Origin: Polaromonas sp.
Lineage (GTDB): Bacteria > Pseudomonadota > Gammaproteobacteria > Burkholderiales > Burkholderiaceae_C
Direction: 5' to 3'
Assembly: GCA_013823635.1 (NCBI GenBank)
Contig: PNML01000006.1
Location: forward strand, 1 to 64,000
Length of the DNA stretch: 64,000 nt
In this document: one piece after another, positions 39,145 through 48,587 of the stretch
How positions within the stretch are numbered: the first letter of the stretch is position 1
Layout of the letters: the number at the start of each line of letters is the position of its first letter
Program-made: the position numbers and the translations under genes
Notes under the pieces: generated by a model
Seen by the model: only the letters and a program-made list of their open reading frames with translations
Told to the model about the DNA's origin: nothing
Database searches by the model: none

Positions 39145-40071
39145 TCAGAGCCGGGTGGCCACCGATGTGTAGCCGTCGGCGGCCGAAGCCACGGCCTGGG
39201 GGATGTCGCGGCCCGTGACCGGTGTGACCGGGAAGATGGCGTTGATTTGCCCCGTGCCCGATGCCCCAAAGTACGGCGTCACCACCTCGGCCCGGCCGTC
39301 GTATTCGCTCCAGCCCAGGGCACCCACCATCATGGCGGTGTCGTGCATGAAGCCTTCGCCGTGGCCTTTGCTGGCGTACTCGGGCAGCATGCCGCAGAAG
39401 TCTTTCCACTGGCCGGTTTTCCACATCTCGACCACGCGGCCATCCAACTGCTCCAGGAACGGACTCCAGATTTTGAAGGCGTATTCGGGGGCCAAACCGT
39501 TTTGGGCAAACCGGTGGCTCAAACTGCCGCTGGCCAGAAAGGCCACGGTGCCGTCGTAATGCTGTTCAATGGCCTGGCGCATGGCCCAACCCAATCGGAC
39601 GCTATCGTTCAAATAGTGCACGGTGCACATGGCAGACACGGAAATGACCTTGAAGTGCTGGTCGGCGTTCATGTAGCGCAGCGGCACCAGGGTGCCGTAC
39701 TCGGGGTCCAGGCTGGTGGCGTGGTGGGCCAGGGTTTCCACACCATGCTCCACACACACCTTGGCCAGCAGTTGGCCCAGCTCGGGGTTGCCCGGGCACT
39801 CAAACGGCATGTTCGCAATGAAGTGGGGCAGCTCGTTGCTGGTGTAGTTGCCCTTGAAGTGCGGCGCGCAGTTGATGTGGTAGTTGGCGTTCACCAGCCA
39901 GTGGGTGTCGAACACCACCAGGGTGTCCACGCCCAATTCGCGGCAGCGGCGGCTGATTTCGTGGTGACCGTCAATCGCGTCCTGGCGCGTGCCCTTGCGC
40001 GGGCCGTCCAGCTCGCTGAGGTACATGCTGGGCACGTGGGTGATTTTGGCAACGAGGGCGAGTTTTCCCAT
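39145..40071 (-). CDS. hpaD: 3,4-dihydroxyphenylacetate 2,3-dioxygenase
   Basis: MGKLALVAKITHVPSMYLSELDGPRKGTRQDAIDGHHEI; extradiol dioxygenase class III. Confidence 0.92.
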   Translation of the reverse strand: MGKLALVAKITHVPSMYLSELDGPRKGTRQDAIDGHHEISRRCRELGVDTLVVFDTHWLVNANYHINCAPHFKGNYTSNELPHFIANMPFECPGNPELGQLLAKVCVEHGVETLAHHATSLDPEYGTLVPLRYMNADQHFKVISVSAMCTVHYLNDSVRLGWAMRQAIEQHYDGTVAFLASGSLSHRFAQNGLAPEYAFKIWSPFLEQLDGRVVEMWKTGQWKDFCGMLPEYASKGHGEGFMHDTAMMVGALGWSEYDGRAEVVTPYFGASGTGQINAIFPVTPVTGRDIPQAVASAADGYTSVATRL

Positions 40072-40082
40072 GGGGTGTCTCC

Positions 40083-40817
40083 TTATTTTGGGTGTGCTTT
40101 TTTCAACAGATCGGACACTTGTTGAGGTGTGCGGAGTTGGCCGTGTGCATGTATGACGGAGTGGCAGTTTGGGCAAACCGGGACAAGGTCTTTTATGGGG
40201 TCTACCGTGTGCGGACCATCTGTCTGAGATAGGGGATTCAGGTGGTGAACGTGGACGCAGTTACTGAACTCTGGCCCGTAGATTTGTCCCATGTCCAAGC
40301 CGCATGCCACACATGCTTTTCCATGGGCACTCAGACACTCTGCGCGTGCCAAGGCGTTGCGATCGCGAACGATGTTCAACGCGTGCGATGTGGAGCCCTC
40401 CGAAAGAGGAGGCATGTCGCATGGTTCGTCGGACGTGAGGAAGTTGTTTTCAAGCAGGCTCGGTTTTTGAAGAAATTCGACGACTTCCGGGCGCAGTTCC
40501 CATGGGAAGCCTTTCACGAGTCCGCTAGAACCCTGCCGCGCCAATACTTGCCAAGGTTTTGCGAAATCTGTGGTGACTGGGTGAGGCGATGCGCGGACGA
40601 TTGCTTTCAGAACACGTTCGCCAACATTGGCGAAAAGTGCGTTGACTGTCAGGTGATGAATTCCCATCTGCTTTGCAATTGCACCTGCGTTGATCGTGTG
40701 GTTCGGTGCGTGTACGAGAACTTGCAAAATTTCAAGCTGCTGGATTGAAAGTTCTGGCAGCACTGTCGCCAGCGCAGCGTGGAATTGCTCGATGGTCAAT
40801 TGTTGTGGCGTGTTCAT
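40083..40817 (-). CDS. HNH endonuclease (McrA-like HNH C-terminus, wHTH-like N-terminus)
   Basis: CVACGLDMGQIYGPEFSNCVHVHHLNPLSQ...VDPIKDLVPVCPNCHSVIHAHG. Confidence 0.88.
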   Translation of the reverse strand: MNTPQQLTIEQFHAALATVLPELSIQQLEILQVLVHAPNHTINAGAIAKQMGIHHLTVNALFANVGERVLKAIVRASPHPVTTDFAKPWQVLARQGSSGLVKGFPWELRPEVVEFLQKPSLLENNFLTSDEPCDMPPLSEGSTSHALNIVRDRNALARAECLSAHGKACVACGLDMGQIYGPEFSNCVHVHHLNPLSQTDGPHTVDPIKDLVPVCPNCHSVIHAHGQLRTPQQVSDLLKKAHPK

Positions 40818-40834
40818 GGGTCTGTCCCCGTCGT

Positions 40835-41233
40835 TCAAGGGCAAATCAGTTGGATGCCGGGGAAATACGCGCGGTAGCGCGCAGCGTCTCGTGTCAGGAG
40901 CGGCCAGCCCTCGACTTGGGCCTGGGCACCGATGAAAAAATCGGGCAGCACGCCGGTGCGGGTGCCGCCGCGTTGGCGGTAGGTGCGAAATGCCAGACCC
41001 GCCAGGTGTGCACCTGCACGTGAAATGTCTTGCGTGCGAATGCCCAGTGCATCCAAAAAACCATCCAGGTTGCTGGGTTCACCGGGGTGTCCGGCCAGCT
41101 CGGCATAGACCACCATGTTGGTCATCAGGCCAGTGCTTTTCTTCCCCGCGTGCAGTTGCCGAAGCGACCAGGGCATCCACTGCGCATCGGCCTTGTAGAT
41201 GTCCAGCAAGACATTGGTATCGACCAAGATCAT
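40835..41233 (-). CDS. PIN domain toxin (VapC-like)
   Basis: MILVDTNVLLDIYKADAQW...GVLPDFFIGAQAQVEGWPLLTRDAARYRAYFPGIQLICP. Confidence 0.9.
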   Translation of the reverse strand: MILVDTNVLLDIYKADAQWMPWSLRQLHAGKKSTGLMTNMVVYAELAGHPGEPSNLDGFLDALGIRTQDISRAGAHLAGLAFRTYRQRGGTRTGVLPDFFIGAQAQVEGWPLLTRDAARYRAYFPGIQLICP

Positions 41234-41508
41234 GGCTTGTTCCAATCGTCGCCACGGGTGATGGCCATCCACTCGTCGGTACTGGGCCCACCCTTGGCAA
41301 TGCCAATGAACGCCCGAATCGGGTCGTCGGGCGCGAGAAAGGACAGGTCGGGTTCTGCGGGCGGCGGCGCTGGCGCGGCCTGGGCCTCGGCGGCGACCAG
41401 GTATTCAGCCAATGCTTCTTGAACCACTGCCGATTTGCTCAGCTGGTGGGCGTTGCAGTAGCGGATCAGGTCGCGCTCAATCTGGGCGGGCAATCGAACA
41501 GACAGCAT
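41230..41508 (-). CDS. RHH-like antitoxin
   Basis: MLSVRLPAQIERDLIRYCNAHQLSKSAVVQEALAEYL; ATGA overlap with toxin. Confidence 0.85.
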   Translation of the reverse strand: MLSVRLPAQIERDLIRYCNAHQLSKSAVVQEALAEYLVAAEAQAAPAPPPAEPDLSFLAPDDPIRAFIGIAKGGPSTDEWMAITRGDDWNKP

Positions 41509-41519
41509 GGGGTTCTCCT

Positions 41520-41570
41520 TGTCATACAAATGGAATTTCAGTGTATGACAAACTTTGTTTTTGTCATACA
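41520..41570 (-). promoter_or_regulatory. Putative antitoxin operator: three TGTCATACA sites
   Basis: TGTCATACA at 41520-41528, TGTATGACA (inverted) at 41542-41550, TGTCATACA at 41562-41570. Confidence 0.6.
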
Positions 41571-41586
41571 AGAAACCCGACTTGTG

Positions 41587-43056
41587 TCACACACCCCAAT
41601 GGGGAATGTGGTGGTGGCCCAGGCTCACGGCCACGTTTTTGGGTTCGCAAAACACCTCGTAGCTCCAGGTGCCGCCTTCGCGCCCGGTGCCGCTGGCCTT
41701 GGTGCCGCCAAAGGGCTGGCGCAGGTCGCGCACGTTCTGGCTGTTGACAAAGCACATACCCGCCTCGACGGCGGCGGCCACGCGGTGGGCTTTGCCGAGG
41801 TTCTCGGTCCACACGTAGCTGGACAGGCCGTAGGCAATGTCGTTGGCCAGTTCAATGGCGTGGGCTTCGTCCTTGAATGGAATCAGGCAGGCCACGGGGC
41901 CAAAAATTTCTTCCTGGGCAATGCGCATGCGGTTGTCCACGTCGGCAAACACGGTGGGCCAGACAAAGTTGCCTTTTTGCAGGTCGCCTGCCAGTTCGGG
42001 GGCGTAGCTGGGCCGGTCAATGCCGCCGCACAGCAGCGTGGCGCCTTCTTTCGGGCCCAGCGCTATGTAGCTGCGCACCTTGGCCAGGTGGGCCTGGCTG
42101 ATCATGGGGCCGACGATAGTTTGTTCAGCCAGCGGGTCGCCCACGGTGATGCGTTTGGCGCGTTCGGCAAATTTGGCCGCGAAGTCGGCGTAAATGCTTT
42201 GCTGCACCAGGATGCGGCTGCCGGCGGTGCAACGCTCGCCGTTGTTGGAAAAGATCATGAAGATGGCCGCGTCCAGCGCGCGGTCGAGTTCGGCGTCTTC
42301 AAAAATGACGAAGGGGCTTTTGCCGCCCAGCTCCATGCTGAATTTTTTGAGACCCGCCGCCTTCACGATGCGGTTGCCCGTGGCGGTGGAGCCGGTGAAG
42401 CTGATGGCCCGCACATCGGGGTGGGCGCACAGCGGTTCGCCCGCTGGTTGGCCAAAGCCGTGCACCACGTTCAACACGCCTGCGGGCACACCGGCTTCCA
42501 GGGCCAGGCTTCCTAAGCGCGCGGCGGTCATGGGCGACAGCTCGCTCATTTTCAGGACCGCCGTGTTGCCAAAGGCCAGGCAGGGTGCCACTTTCCAAGT
42601 GGCCGTCATGAAGGGCACGTTCCACGGGCTGATGAGCGCGCACACGCCCACGGGGTGGAACAAGGTGTAGTTCAGGTGCGTGGGTGTGGGGTAGGTGTGG
42701 CCGTCCACGCGGGTGCACATTTCGGCAAAGTAGCTGAAGTTGTCAGCCGCACGGGGAATGAGCTGCTTGCCCGTTTGGCTGATGCTTTGGCCGGTGTCTT
42801 TGGTTTCGGTTTGGGCAATCTCGGGCACGTGCTGGGCAATCAGCTCGCCCAGCTTGCGCATGATCTTGGCGCGCTCGGTGGCGGGGCGGCCTGCCCAGGC
42901 CGGAAAGGCGTCTTTGGCGGCCTGCACGGCGGCGTTCACTTCCGCCTCGGTGCCGCTGGCCACTTCGGCCAGCACGTCTTGCGTGGCGGGGTTGACGGTT
43001 TCGAAACAGTCGTTGGACGCAACGTGTTGGCCGTTGATCAGGTGGTTGATGCGCAT
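41587..43056 (-). CDS. hpaE: 5-carboxymethyl-2-hydroxymuconate semialdehyde dehydrogenase
   Basis: ALDH motifs FTGSTATGNRIVKAA, ELGGKSPFVIFEDAELDRA; between hpaG and hpaD. Confidence 0.92.
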   Translation of the reverse strand: MRINHLINGQHVASNDCFETVNPATQDVLAEVASGTEAEVNAAVQAAKDAFPAWAGRPATERAKIMRKLGELIAQHVPEIAQTETKDTGQSISQTGKQLIPRAADNFSYFAEMCTRVDGHTYPTPTHLNYTLFHPVGVCALISPWNVPFMTATWKVAPCLAFGNTAVLKMSELSPMTAARLGSLALEAGVPAGVLNVVHGFGQPAGEPLCAHPDVRAISFTGSTATGNRIVKAAGLKKFSMELGGKSPFVIFEDAELDRALDAAIFMIFSNNGERCTAGSRILVQQSIYADFAAKFAERAKRITVGDPLAEQTIVGPMISQAHLAKVRSYIALGPKEGATLLCGGIDRPSYAPELAGDLQKGNFVWPTVFADVDNRMRIAQEEIFGPVACLIPFKDEAHAIELANDIAYGLSSYVWTENLGKAHRVAAAVEAGMCFVNSQNVRDLRQPFGGTKASGTGREGGTWSYEVFCEPKNVAVSLGHHHIPHWGV

Positions 43057-43058
43057 GG

Positions 43059-43122
43059 TTTTATCAATTCAATAGCTGGAAAATGTTGATGGACAAGCGC
43101 TGTAGCACTTAAACACTAAAAA
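43059..43122 (-). repeat. Dispersed repeat family member e
   Basis: Minus strand: AAGTGCTACAGCGCTTGTCCATCAACATTTTCCAGCTATTGAATTGAT. Confidence 0.6.
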
Positions 43123-44581
43123 TTGAGTCGCTGACGAGGGTATTGACCAGTCGGCCAATGCCGTCGATCTCGGTCACCACTTCGTCGCCCGCGTTCACGT
43201 TCACCACGCCGTCGGGCGTGCCGGTCAGGATCACGTCGCCGGGTTGCAGCGTCATGAAGCCGCTGAGGTAGGCGATGAGGGCGGGGATGTCCGAAATCAG
43301 GTCAGCCGTGTTGCCTTGCTGGGTCACCACACCGTTGACCTGGGTGCGCAGCGCTAGGTGGTGCGGGTTGGGCACGGCCGAGGCAGGCACAAACCAGGGG
43401 CCGAGCACGGTGCAGCCGTCGCGGTTTTTGACGCGCAGGTTGGGGCGGTAGTAGTTTTCCAGGTAGTCGCGGATGGCGTAGTCGTTGGCCACGGTGTAGC
43501 CCGCCACGTACTGCATGGCCTCTTCGGGCCGCACGCTTTTGGCGGTGCGCCCAATGACCACGGCCAGCTCGCACTCGTAGTGCATGAAGGCCACGCCGTC
43601 GGGGCGGCGGGTCTGGCCCCGGTGGCCGATGACGGCGCTGGCGCTTTTCAAAAAAGCCAGGGGCTCGTCTTGCGTGGTGACGGTCAGTTCTTTGGACAAC
43701 TCTTTGACATGGTCGGCGTAGTTCAGGCCCAGCGCAATGACGGTGCCCACCTCGAACGGGGGCAGCCACACCACCTCCGCCTCGGCCAGCACACGGCCAT
43801 CGGCCAGTTGCACGCCGTGGGGGTGTTCGGTGGCGGTGTGGATGGCACCGCCGTAGGCCACCCGGGCTGTCTTGGCCACGCTGGCCGCATGGATGGGTTG
43901 GGCGCGGTTGCTTTCAGCGGCGGGCGCAGCTTCGGCCACCAGCGTGTGTTCCAACTGGCCTATGCCTTCAATGGTGATGCGCACCCGCTGCCCGGCGCGG
44001 GCACGCGGCGCACCGGCGGCCACGCCCACAGCCAGCACATCGCCGGGGTGCAGGGTCATGAACTCGGTCACGTCCGCCAGCAGTTGCGCCACGGGGCGGA
44101 TGAGCCCTGCCGTGCTGCTGCGGTGGACCACCTCACCATCCAACGCCACGGTGATGGCCAGGTTGTCCGGGTCAATGGTGTCATTCGCCACCACCTCGCC
44201 CATCGGACAAAACCCGTCGCGGCACTTGAAGCGCATGGATGGCCGGTACACGGCGGTGTGCGGCACGCTGATGTCGTTCATCACCACATAGCCCGCCACA
44301 AAGCTCAGGGCATTGGCCGCGCTGACGCGGCAGGCGGTGCGGCCAATGACCAGGCCCAGCGTGGCCCCCATTTCCAGCTCGGGCGCATCGGCTGGCACCA
44401 CCACGGCGTCCCCAGTTTGGGCCCAGGTGTTGCGGGGCTTGATGTACAGGATGGGCGCTTTGGGCGGGGCCTTGTAGGGCGCGGCGTGCACCTGTTCGCC
44501 CAAGGCGGCCAGGGCGTCGCGGTGGTTGAGCAGGGTGCCGTACACCGTGCCACGTGGCGGAGTGTGGGGGAGGGTATGCAT
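43109..44581 (-). CDS. hpaG: Bifunctional (two-domain) OPET decarboxylase/HHDD isomerase, FAH family
   Basis: Two tandem fumarylacetoacetate-hydrolase-like domains in 490 aa. Confidence 0.9.
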   Translation of the reverse strand: MHTLPHTPPRGTVYGTLLNHRDALAALGEQVHAAPYKAPPKAPILYIKPRNTWAQTGDAVVVPADAPELEMGATLGLVIGRTACRVSAANALSFVAGYVVMNDISVPHTAVYRPSMRFKCRDGFCPMGEVVANDTIDPDNLAITVALDGEVVHRSSTAGLIRPVAQLLADVTEFMTLHPGDVLAVGVAAGAPRARAGQRVRITIEGIGQLEHTLVAEAAPAAESNRAQPIHAASVAKTARVAYGGAIHTATEHPHGVQLADGRVLAEAEVVWLPPFEVGTVIALGLNYADHVKELSKELTVTTQDEPLAFLKSASAVIGHRGQTRRPDGVAFMHYECELAVVIGRTAKSVRPEEAMQYVAGYTVANDYAIRDYLENYYRPNLRVKNRDGCTVLGPWFVPASAVPNPHHLALRTQVNGVVTQQGNTADLISDIPALIAYLSGFMTLQPGDVILTGTPDGVVNVNAGDEVVTEIDGIGRLVNTLVSDSIFSV

Positions 44582-44623
44582 GCCGGGTGGGGGGATAATT
44601 GCTAATATGTGTGTAATTTAATC

Positions 44624-44637
44624 ACTCACATGTGAGT
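44624..44637. promoter_or_regulatory. Putative HpaR operator
   Basis: Perfect 14-bp palindrome ACTCACATGTGAGT in the hpaG-hpaR divergent region. Confidence 0.5.
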
Positions 44638-44703
44638 ATGTCAACGCATTGCGCATCAGGGTATTCCCGCTACAGTCCGTTCGAACTTTTACCGCCACAC
44701 GCC

Positions 44704-45207
44704 ATGACCAGCCCACTTCGGCACCGCAACCTGCCCCAGCTCATGCTCCAGTCGCGCGAGGCGCTGATGCAGCGTTTCCGCCCCATGCTCAACGACCACG
44801 GGGTGACCGAGCAGCAGTGGCGCATCCTGCGGGCGTTGTTGCAGGAAGACGGCCTGGAGCCGCGCCAGTTGTGCGAGCGCTGCCTGATCTCCAGCCCCAG
44901 CATTGCCGGTGTGCTGGCGCGCATGGAGGAGGCCGGCTTCATCCGGCGCGAGCGCATGGCGCATGACCAGCGCCGCGTCAGGGTCACGCTCACGCCCCAG
45001 GCACAGGCCATGGGCGACGCCATGGCGCCGCTGGTGGAGCAGCAATACGCCGAATTGGAAGCCCTGGTGGGCGTGGCCGCTTTGCAGCAGGTGTACGACG
45101 CGCTGGACACCTTGCTGCACAAGCTGGATGCGTCCGGCGGCACGGCGGCCGATGCCCTGCGGGAGGTTGACGACGCAGTGCTTGCCCCAACCCCATCCAG
45201 GCGTTGA
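44704..45207 (+). CDS. hpaR: MarR-family homoprotocatechuate degradation regulator
   Basis: HRNLPQLMLQSREALMQRFRPMLNDHGVTEQQWRILRAL; divergent from hpa genes. Confidence 0.9.
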   Translation: MTSPLRHRNLPQLMLQSREALMQRFRPMLNDHGVTEQQWRILRALLQEDGLEPRQLCERCLISSPSIAGVLARMEEAGFIRRERMAHDQRRVRVTLTPQAQAMGDAMAPLVEQQYAELEALVGVAALQQVYDALDTLLHKLDASGGTAADALREVDDAVLAPTPSRR

Positions 45208-45363
45208 ACCGACCTCACCCCATGAAGCGGTGGGTTCCTGGGCAAGTCGTGCCAGCGGCCATCGCTGGCTTGGCCCAGCGTTGACATCGGTGTAGCTGGC
45301 GTTGTCAGTCCACTGGGCACAACTGCGCCTGTATTTGTCTGACAATAAATAATATTTCAATTA

Positions 45364-45378
45364 ACTTGTAAACCAAGT
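45364..45378. promoter_or_regulatory. Putative GntR-family operator copy 1
   Basis: ACTTGTAAACCAAGT (ACTTG-N5-CAAGT). Confidence 0.5.
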
Positions 45379-45479
45379 ACACTTTGTTTCGAACACTTGA
45401 TGGGTTGTAAGAGATGTGCTCACCGCACAAACAACTGCACGAGCATGTTCGACAGCAGCACACACAACGGAGACATTTC

Positions 45480-46445
45480 ATGCAACGCAGACACCTCATT
45501 GCCGCCTGCTTGGCGGTGGCCGTACCGCTGGGCGCATCCGCCCAAGCGGCCTTTCCCAGCAAGCCCATCAGCATCGTGGTGCCCGCCACGCCGGGTGGGG
45601 CCATCGACCTGACCGCGCGGCTGATTGGGGCCAAGGTGGGTGCCGCGTTCAACCAGGCGGTGTCCGTCGAAAACCTGGGCGGTGCCGGTGGCACCCTGGG
45701 CACCGACAAGGTGGCCAAGGCCGCGCCCGATGGTCACGCCATGGTGTTGGTGGCCAGCAGCCACGCCATCAACCCCAGTCTGTACAAAAAGCTGCCGTTT
45801 GACACGATCAAGAGCTTTGAGCCCGTGATGCACACGCACACCGTGCCACTCGTTTTGGTGGTCAGCAACGGCGTGCCCGCACGCACCCTGCCAGAGTTGA
45901 TTGCCTACCTCAAAGCCAACCCAGGCAAGCACAGCTTTGCTTCCAGTGGCAAGGGCGGCGCACCGCACATGTCGGGCGAACTGTTCAAGGCCATGGCTGG
46001 TGTGGACCTGATCCATGTGCCCTACAAGGGCAGCACCGCCGCGCACACCGACCTGATTGCAGGCCGCGTTGACTTGATGTTTGACACCGTGGCTGCCATT
46101 TCAGGGCAAGTCAAAGGTGGCAATGTGCGCGCTTTGGCCGTGACCACGGCAACGCGCTCAGGCGTTTTTCCCGATTTGCCCACCATGGCAGAGGCGGGCT
46201 TGAAAGGTTACGAAACCAGCACCTGGGGTGGCTTGTTGGCCCCAGCGGGCACGCCGAAAGAAGTGGTGGCCAAGCTCAACGCCGAAGCCAACAAGGCGCT
46301 GGCCGCCGCAGACACGCGCGAAAAATTGGCCGCAGCAGGCATAGAGCCCGCTGGTGGCACGCCCGCGCAATTTGCCGCTTTTATCCAGAGCGAAATGGCA
46401 CGCTGGGCCAAGGTCGCCAAAGCCGCGGGTCTTGAGCCCGAGTAA
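45480..46445 (+). CDS. Tripartite tricarboxylate transporter (Bug) substrate-binding protein
   Basis: FPSKPISIVVPATPGGAIDLTARLIGAKVG...ENLGGAGGTLGTDKVAKAAPDGH. Confidence 0.92.
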   Translation: MQRRHLIAACLAVAVPLGASAQAAFPSKPISIVVPATPGGAIDLTARLIGAKVGAAFNQAVSVENLGGAGGTLGTDKVAKAAPDGHAMVLVASSHAINPSLYKKLPFDTIKSFEPVMHTHTVPLVLVVSNGVPARTLPELIAYLKANPGKHSFASSGKGGAPHMSGELFKAMAGVDLIHVPYKGSTAAHTDLIAGRVDLMFDTVAAISGQVKGGNVRALAVTTATRSGVFPDLPTMAEAGLKGYETSTWGGLLAPAGTPKEVVAKLNAEANKALAAADTREKLAAAGIEPAGGTPAQFAAFIQSEMARWAKVAKAAGLEPE

Positions 46446-46477
46446 GCCCCCCACCCTTAGGCTCCTTTTTTGTAACC

Positions 46478-46492
46478 ACTTGTCAGCCAAGT
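46478..46492. promoter_or_regulatory. Putative GntR-family operator copy 2
   Basis: ACTTGTCAGCCAAGT (ACTTG-N5-CAAGT). Confidence 0.5.
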
Positions 46493-46559
46493 AAACCTTT
46501 GCAGTCTGTTCCAACGCGCGAAAGCCGTTGGGCGGCTGCCCACCACCCAAGGCCCCACG

Positions 46560-47495
46560 ATGAAAACCACCCCCGTCACGCCCGCAGACTTGGCCCGTTC
46601 GGTCATCGCCGTGCCCCCACTGGCGCGCCACGCCGATTACTCGCTCAACACCGATGCCAACCAAGCCCTGATTGCCAGCATGGAGGCGGGTGGCATTCGC
46701 AGCCTGATGTACGGCGGCAACGCCAACTTTTACCACCTGCCATTGGCCGACTACGCCTCGACGGTGGACTTTTTGGCCGATGCCGCAGGCGCCGACACCT
46801 GGCTGCTGCCTTCCGTCGGCCCCGACTACGGAAAAATGATGGACCAGGCCGCCGTTCTGAAAACCCGAGCCTTCCCCACGGCCATGCTGTTGCCCATGGC
46901 CTTTCCCTACACCGACGAGGGCCTGGGCATAGGCGTGCGCCGCTTCACCGATGCCCTGGGCAAGCCCGCGGTGCTTTACCTCAAGACCAACAACTACATC
47001 GCCCCCGCCACCTTGGCTTCGCTGATTGAGGAGGGTCGCATTGCCGCTGTGAAGTACGCCGTGGTGTTGGATGACCCCTTGAACGACCCCTACCTGCGTG
47101 CGTTGCTGGCAGCAGTGGACAGCCAGTACATCGTCAGCGGCATTGGCGAGCGCCCGGCCATCATCCACATGCGCGACTTTGGGCTGCGCAGTTTCACCAC
47201 CGGCTCTGGTGTGGTGGGGCCACGCGGTTCCATGGCGCTGCTGGCCCTGCTTAAAGCAGGCGACTACGCAGCCGCCGCCGAGATGCGCGAGCGCTACATC
47301 CCCTTGGAAGACCAGCGCGATGGCATCAGCCCCATCCGCGTGCTGCACGAGGCTGTGACCCTGTCTGGCATTGCCGACATGGGGCCGTTGCTGCCGCTGT
47401 TGACCGGGTTGACCGAGTCGCAACGGCAAACGCTGGCGCCCATCGCCCAGCACCTGCTGGCGCTGGATCAGGCACTGGCCACCGCCCAGGCCTGA
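46560..47495 (+). CDS. Dihydrodipicolinate synthase/KDG aldolase (DapA) family protein
   Basis: GGIRSLMYGGNANFYHLPLADY; VLYLKTNNYIAPATLASLIEEGRIAAVKYAVV. Confidence 0.85.
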   Translation: MKTTPVTPADLARSVIAVPPLARHADYSLNTDANQALIASMEAGGIRSLMYGGNANFYHLPLADYASTVDFLADAAGADTWLLPSVGPDYGKMMDQAAVLKTRAFPTAMLLPMAFPYTDEGLGIGVRRFTDALGKPAVLYLKTNNYIAPATLASLIEEGRIAAVKYAVVLDDPLNDPYLRALLAAVDSQYIVSGIGERPAIIHMRDFGLRSFTTGSGVVGPRGSMALLALLKAGDYAAAAEMRERYIPLEDQRDGISPIRVLHEAVTLSGIADMGPLLPLLTGLTESQRQTLAPIAQHLLALDQALATAQA

Positions 47496-47544
47496 AGCCA
47501 CGCTTGCCCTTCACCACCCACAACAAACAGAGACAAACACCACC

Positions 47545-48522
47545 ATGACACTGCCGAACCTTTTTTTGCGCGCCCTGGGCGTGACCGCATTGACCTTGGC
47601 CGCGTGCAGCGCACTGGCCCAAACTTACCCCACCCGCACGGTCACCGTTGTGGTGCCGTTTTCGCCCGGCGGCGGCAGCGACACCGGTGCGCGCATGTTG
47701 GCGCAGAAGTTGTCTGAGAAGTGGGGGCAGTCCGTCATTGTGGAAAACAAGGCGGGTGCCGCTGGCATGGTGGGGGCCGACCACGTGTCCAAGGCCAAGC
47801 CAGATGGCTACACGCTGCTGGTGGGCAACATTGGCACCCAGGCCATCAACGGTTCGCTGTACAAAAAAATGGCTTACGACCCAGTGAATGGCTTTGCCCC
47901 CATCAGCCTGATTGCCGAGCTGCCGCTGGTCATGCTGGTGCACCCTTCTGTGCCCGCCAAAAACCCGCAGGAGCTGATTGCCCACGTCAAGGCCAACCCC
48001 GGCAAGGTGTCTTACAGCAGCTCGGGCGCGGGCAGCTCGCTGCACCTGGCGGCCGAGCTGTTTCAGGCGCAAAGCGGCACCCAGTTGCTGCACGTGCCCT
48101 ACAAGGGCAGTGGCGCGGCCATGGCCGATTTGTTGGCCGGGCACGTGAACATGTCGGTGACCACCGTGCTGGAGAGCTCTGCCCAGGTCAAATCGGGCAA
48201 GGTGCGGGCCATTGCACTCACGGGCGCCAGCCGCTCCAATGCTTTGCCCGATGTGCCTACGCTGGCCGAGTCTGGCTTGCCGGGCTTCAACTCCATCTCC
48301 TGGATAGGCCTGCTGGCTCCAGCGGGCACGCCCGATGCCCTGGTCGAAAAAATATCGGCCGACGTGCGCGAGGTCATGGCCAGCGACGAACTCAAGCGTC
48401 GCTTCGTCGAACAAGGCGCGGTGCCCGCTCCCAACACCCCCGCGCAATTCCGTGCGCTGATTGACAGCGACCGCAAACGCTACGCCCAAATCATTCACGA
48501 CAAGGGCATCACCAGCGAGTGA
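47545..48522 (+). CDS. Tripartite tricarboxylate transporter (Bug) substrate-binding protein
   Basis: YPTRTVTVVVPFSPGGGSDTGARMLAQKLSEKWGQSVIVENKAGAAGMVGAD. Confidence 0.93.
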   Translation: MTLPNLFLRALGVTALTLAACSALAQTYPTRTVTVVVPFSPGGGSDTGARMLAQKLSEKWGQSVIVENKAGAAGMVGADHVSKAKPDGYTLLVGNIGTQAINGSLYKKMAYDPVNGFAPISLIAELPLVMLVHPSVPAKNPQELIAHVKANPGKVSYSSSGAGSSLHLAAELFQAQSGTQLLHVPYKGSGAAMADLLAGHVNMSVTTVLESSAQVKSGKVRAIALTGASRSNALPDVPTLAESGLPGFNSISWIGLLAPAGTPDALVEKISADVREVMASDELKRRFVEQGAVPAPNTPAQFRALIDSDRKRYAQIIHDKGITSE

Positions 48523-48587
48523 ACGGAGCGTGAGGTGCGAGGCAAGGGTGTCATAGTTGTGCCTTGCCCACTCTCCCCACCGAAGCC

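Noticed and set aside
48541-48568. Inverted repeat GGCAAGG...CCTTGCC before the GntR gene
   Set aside because: Long 14-nt loop and no T tract; could be chance, not called as terminator or operator
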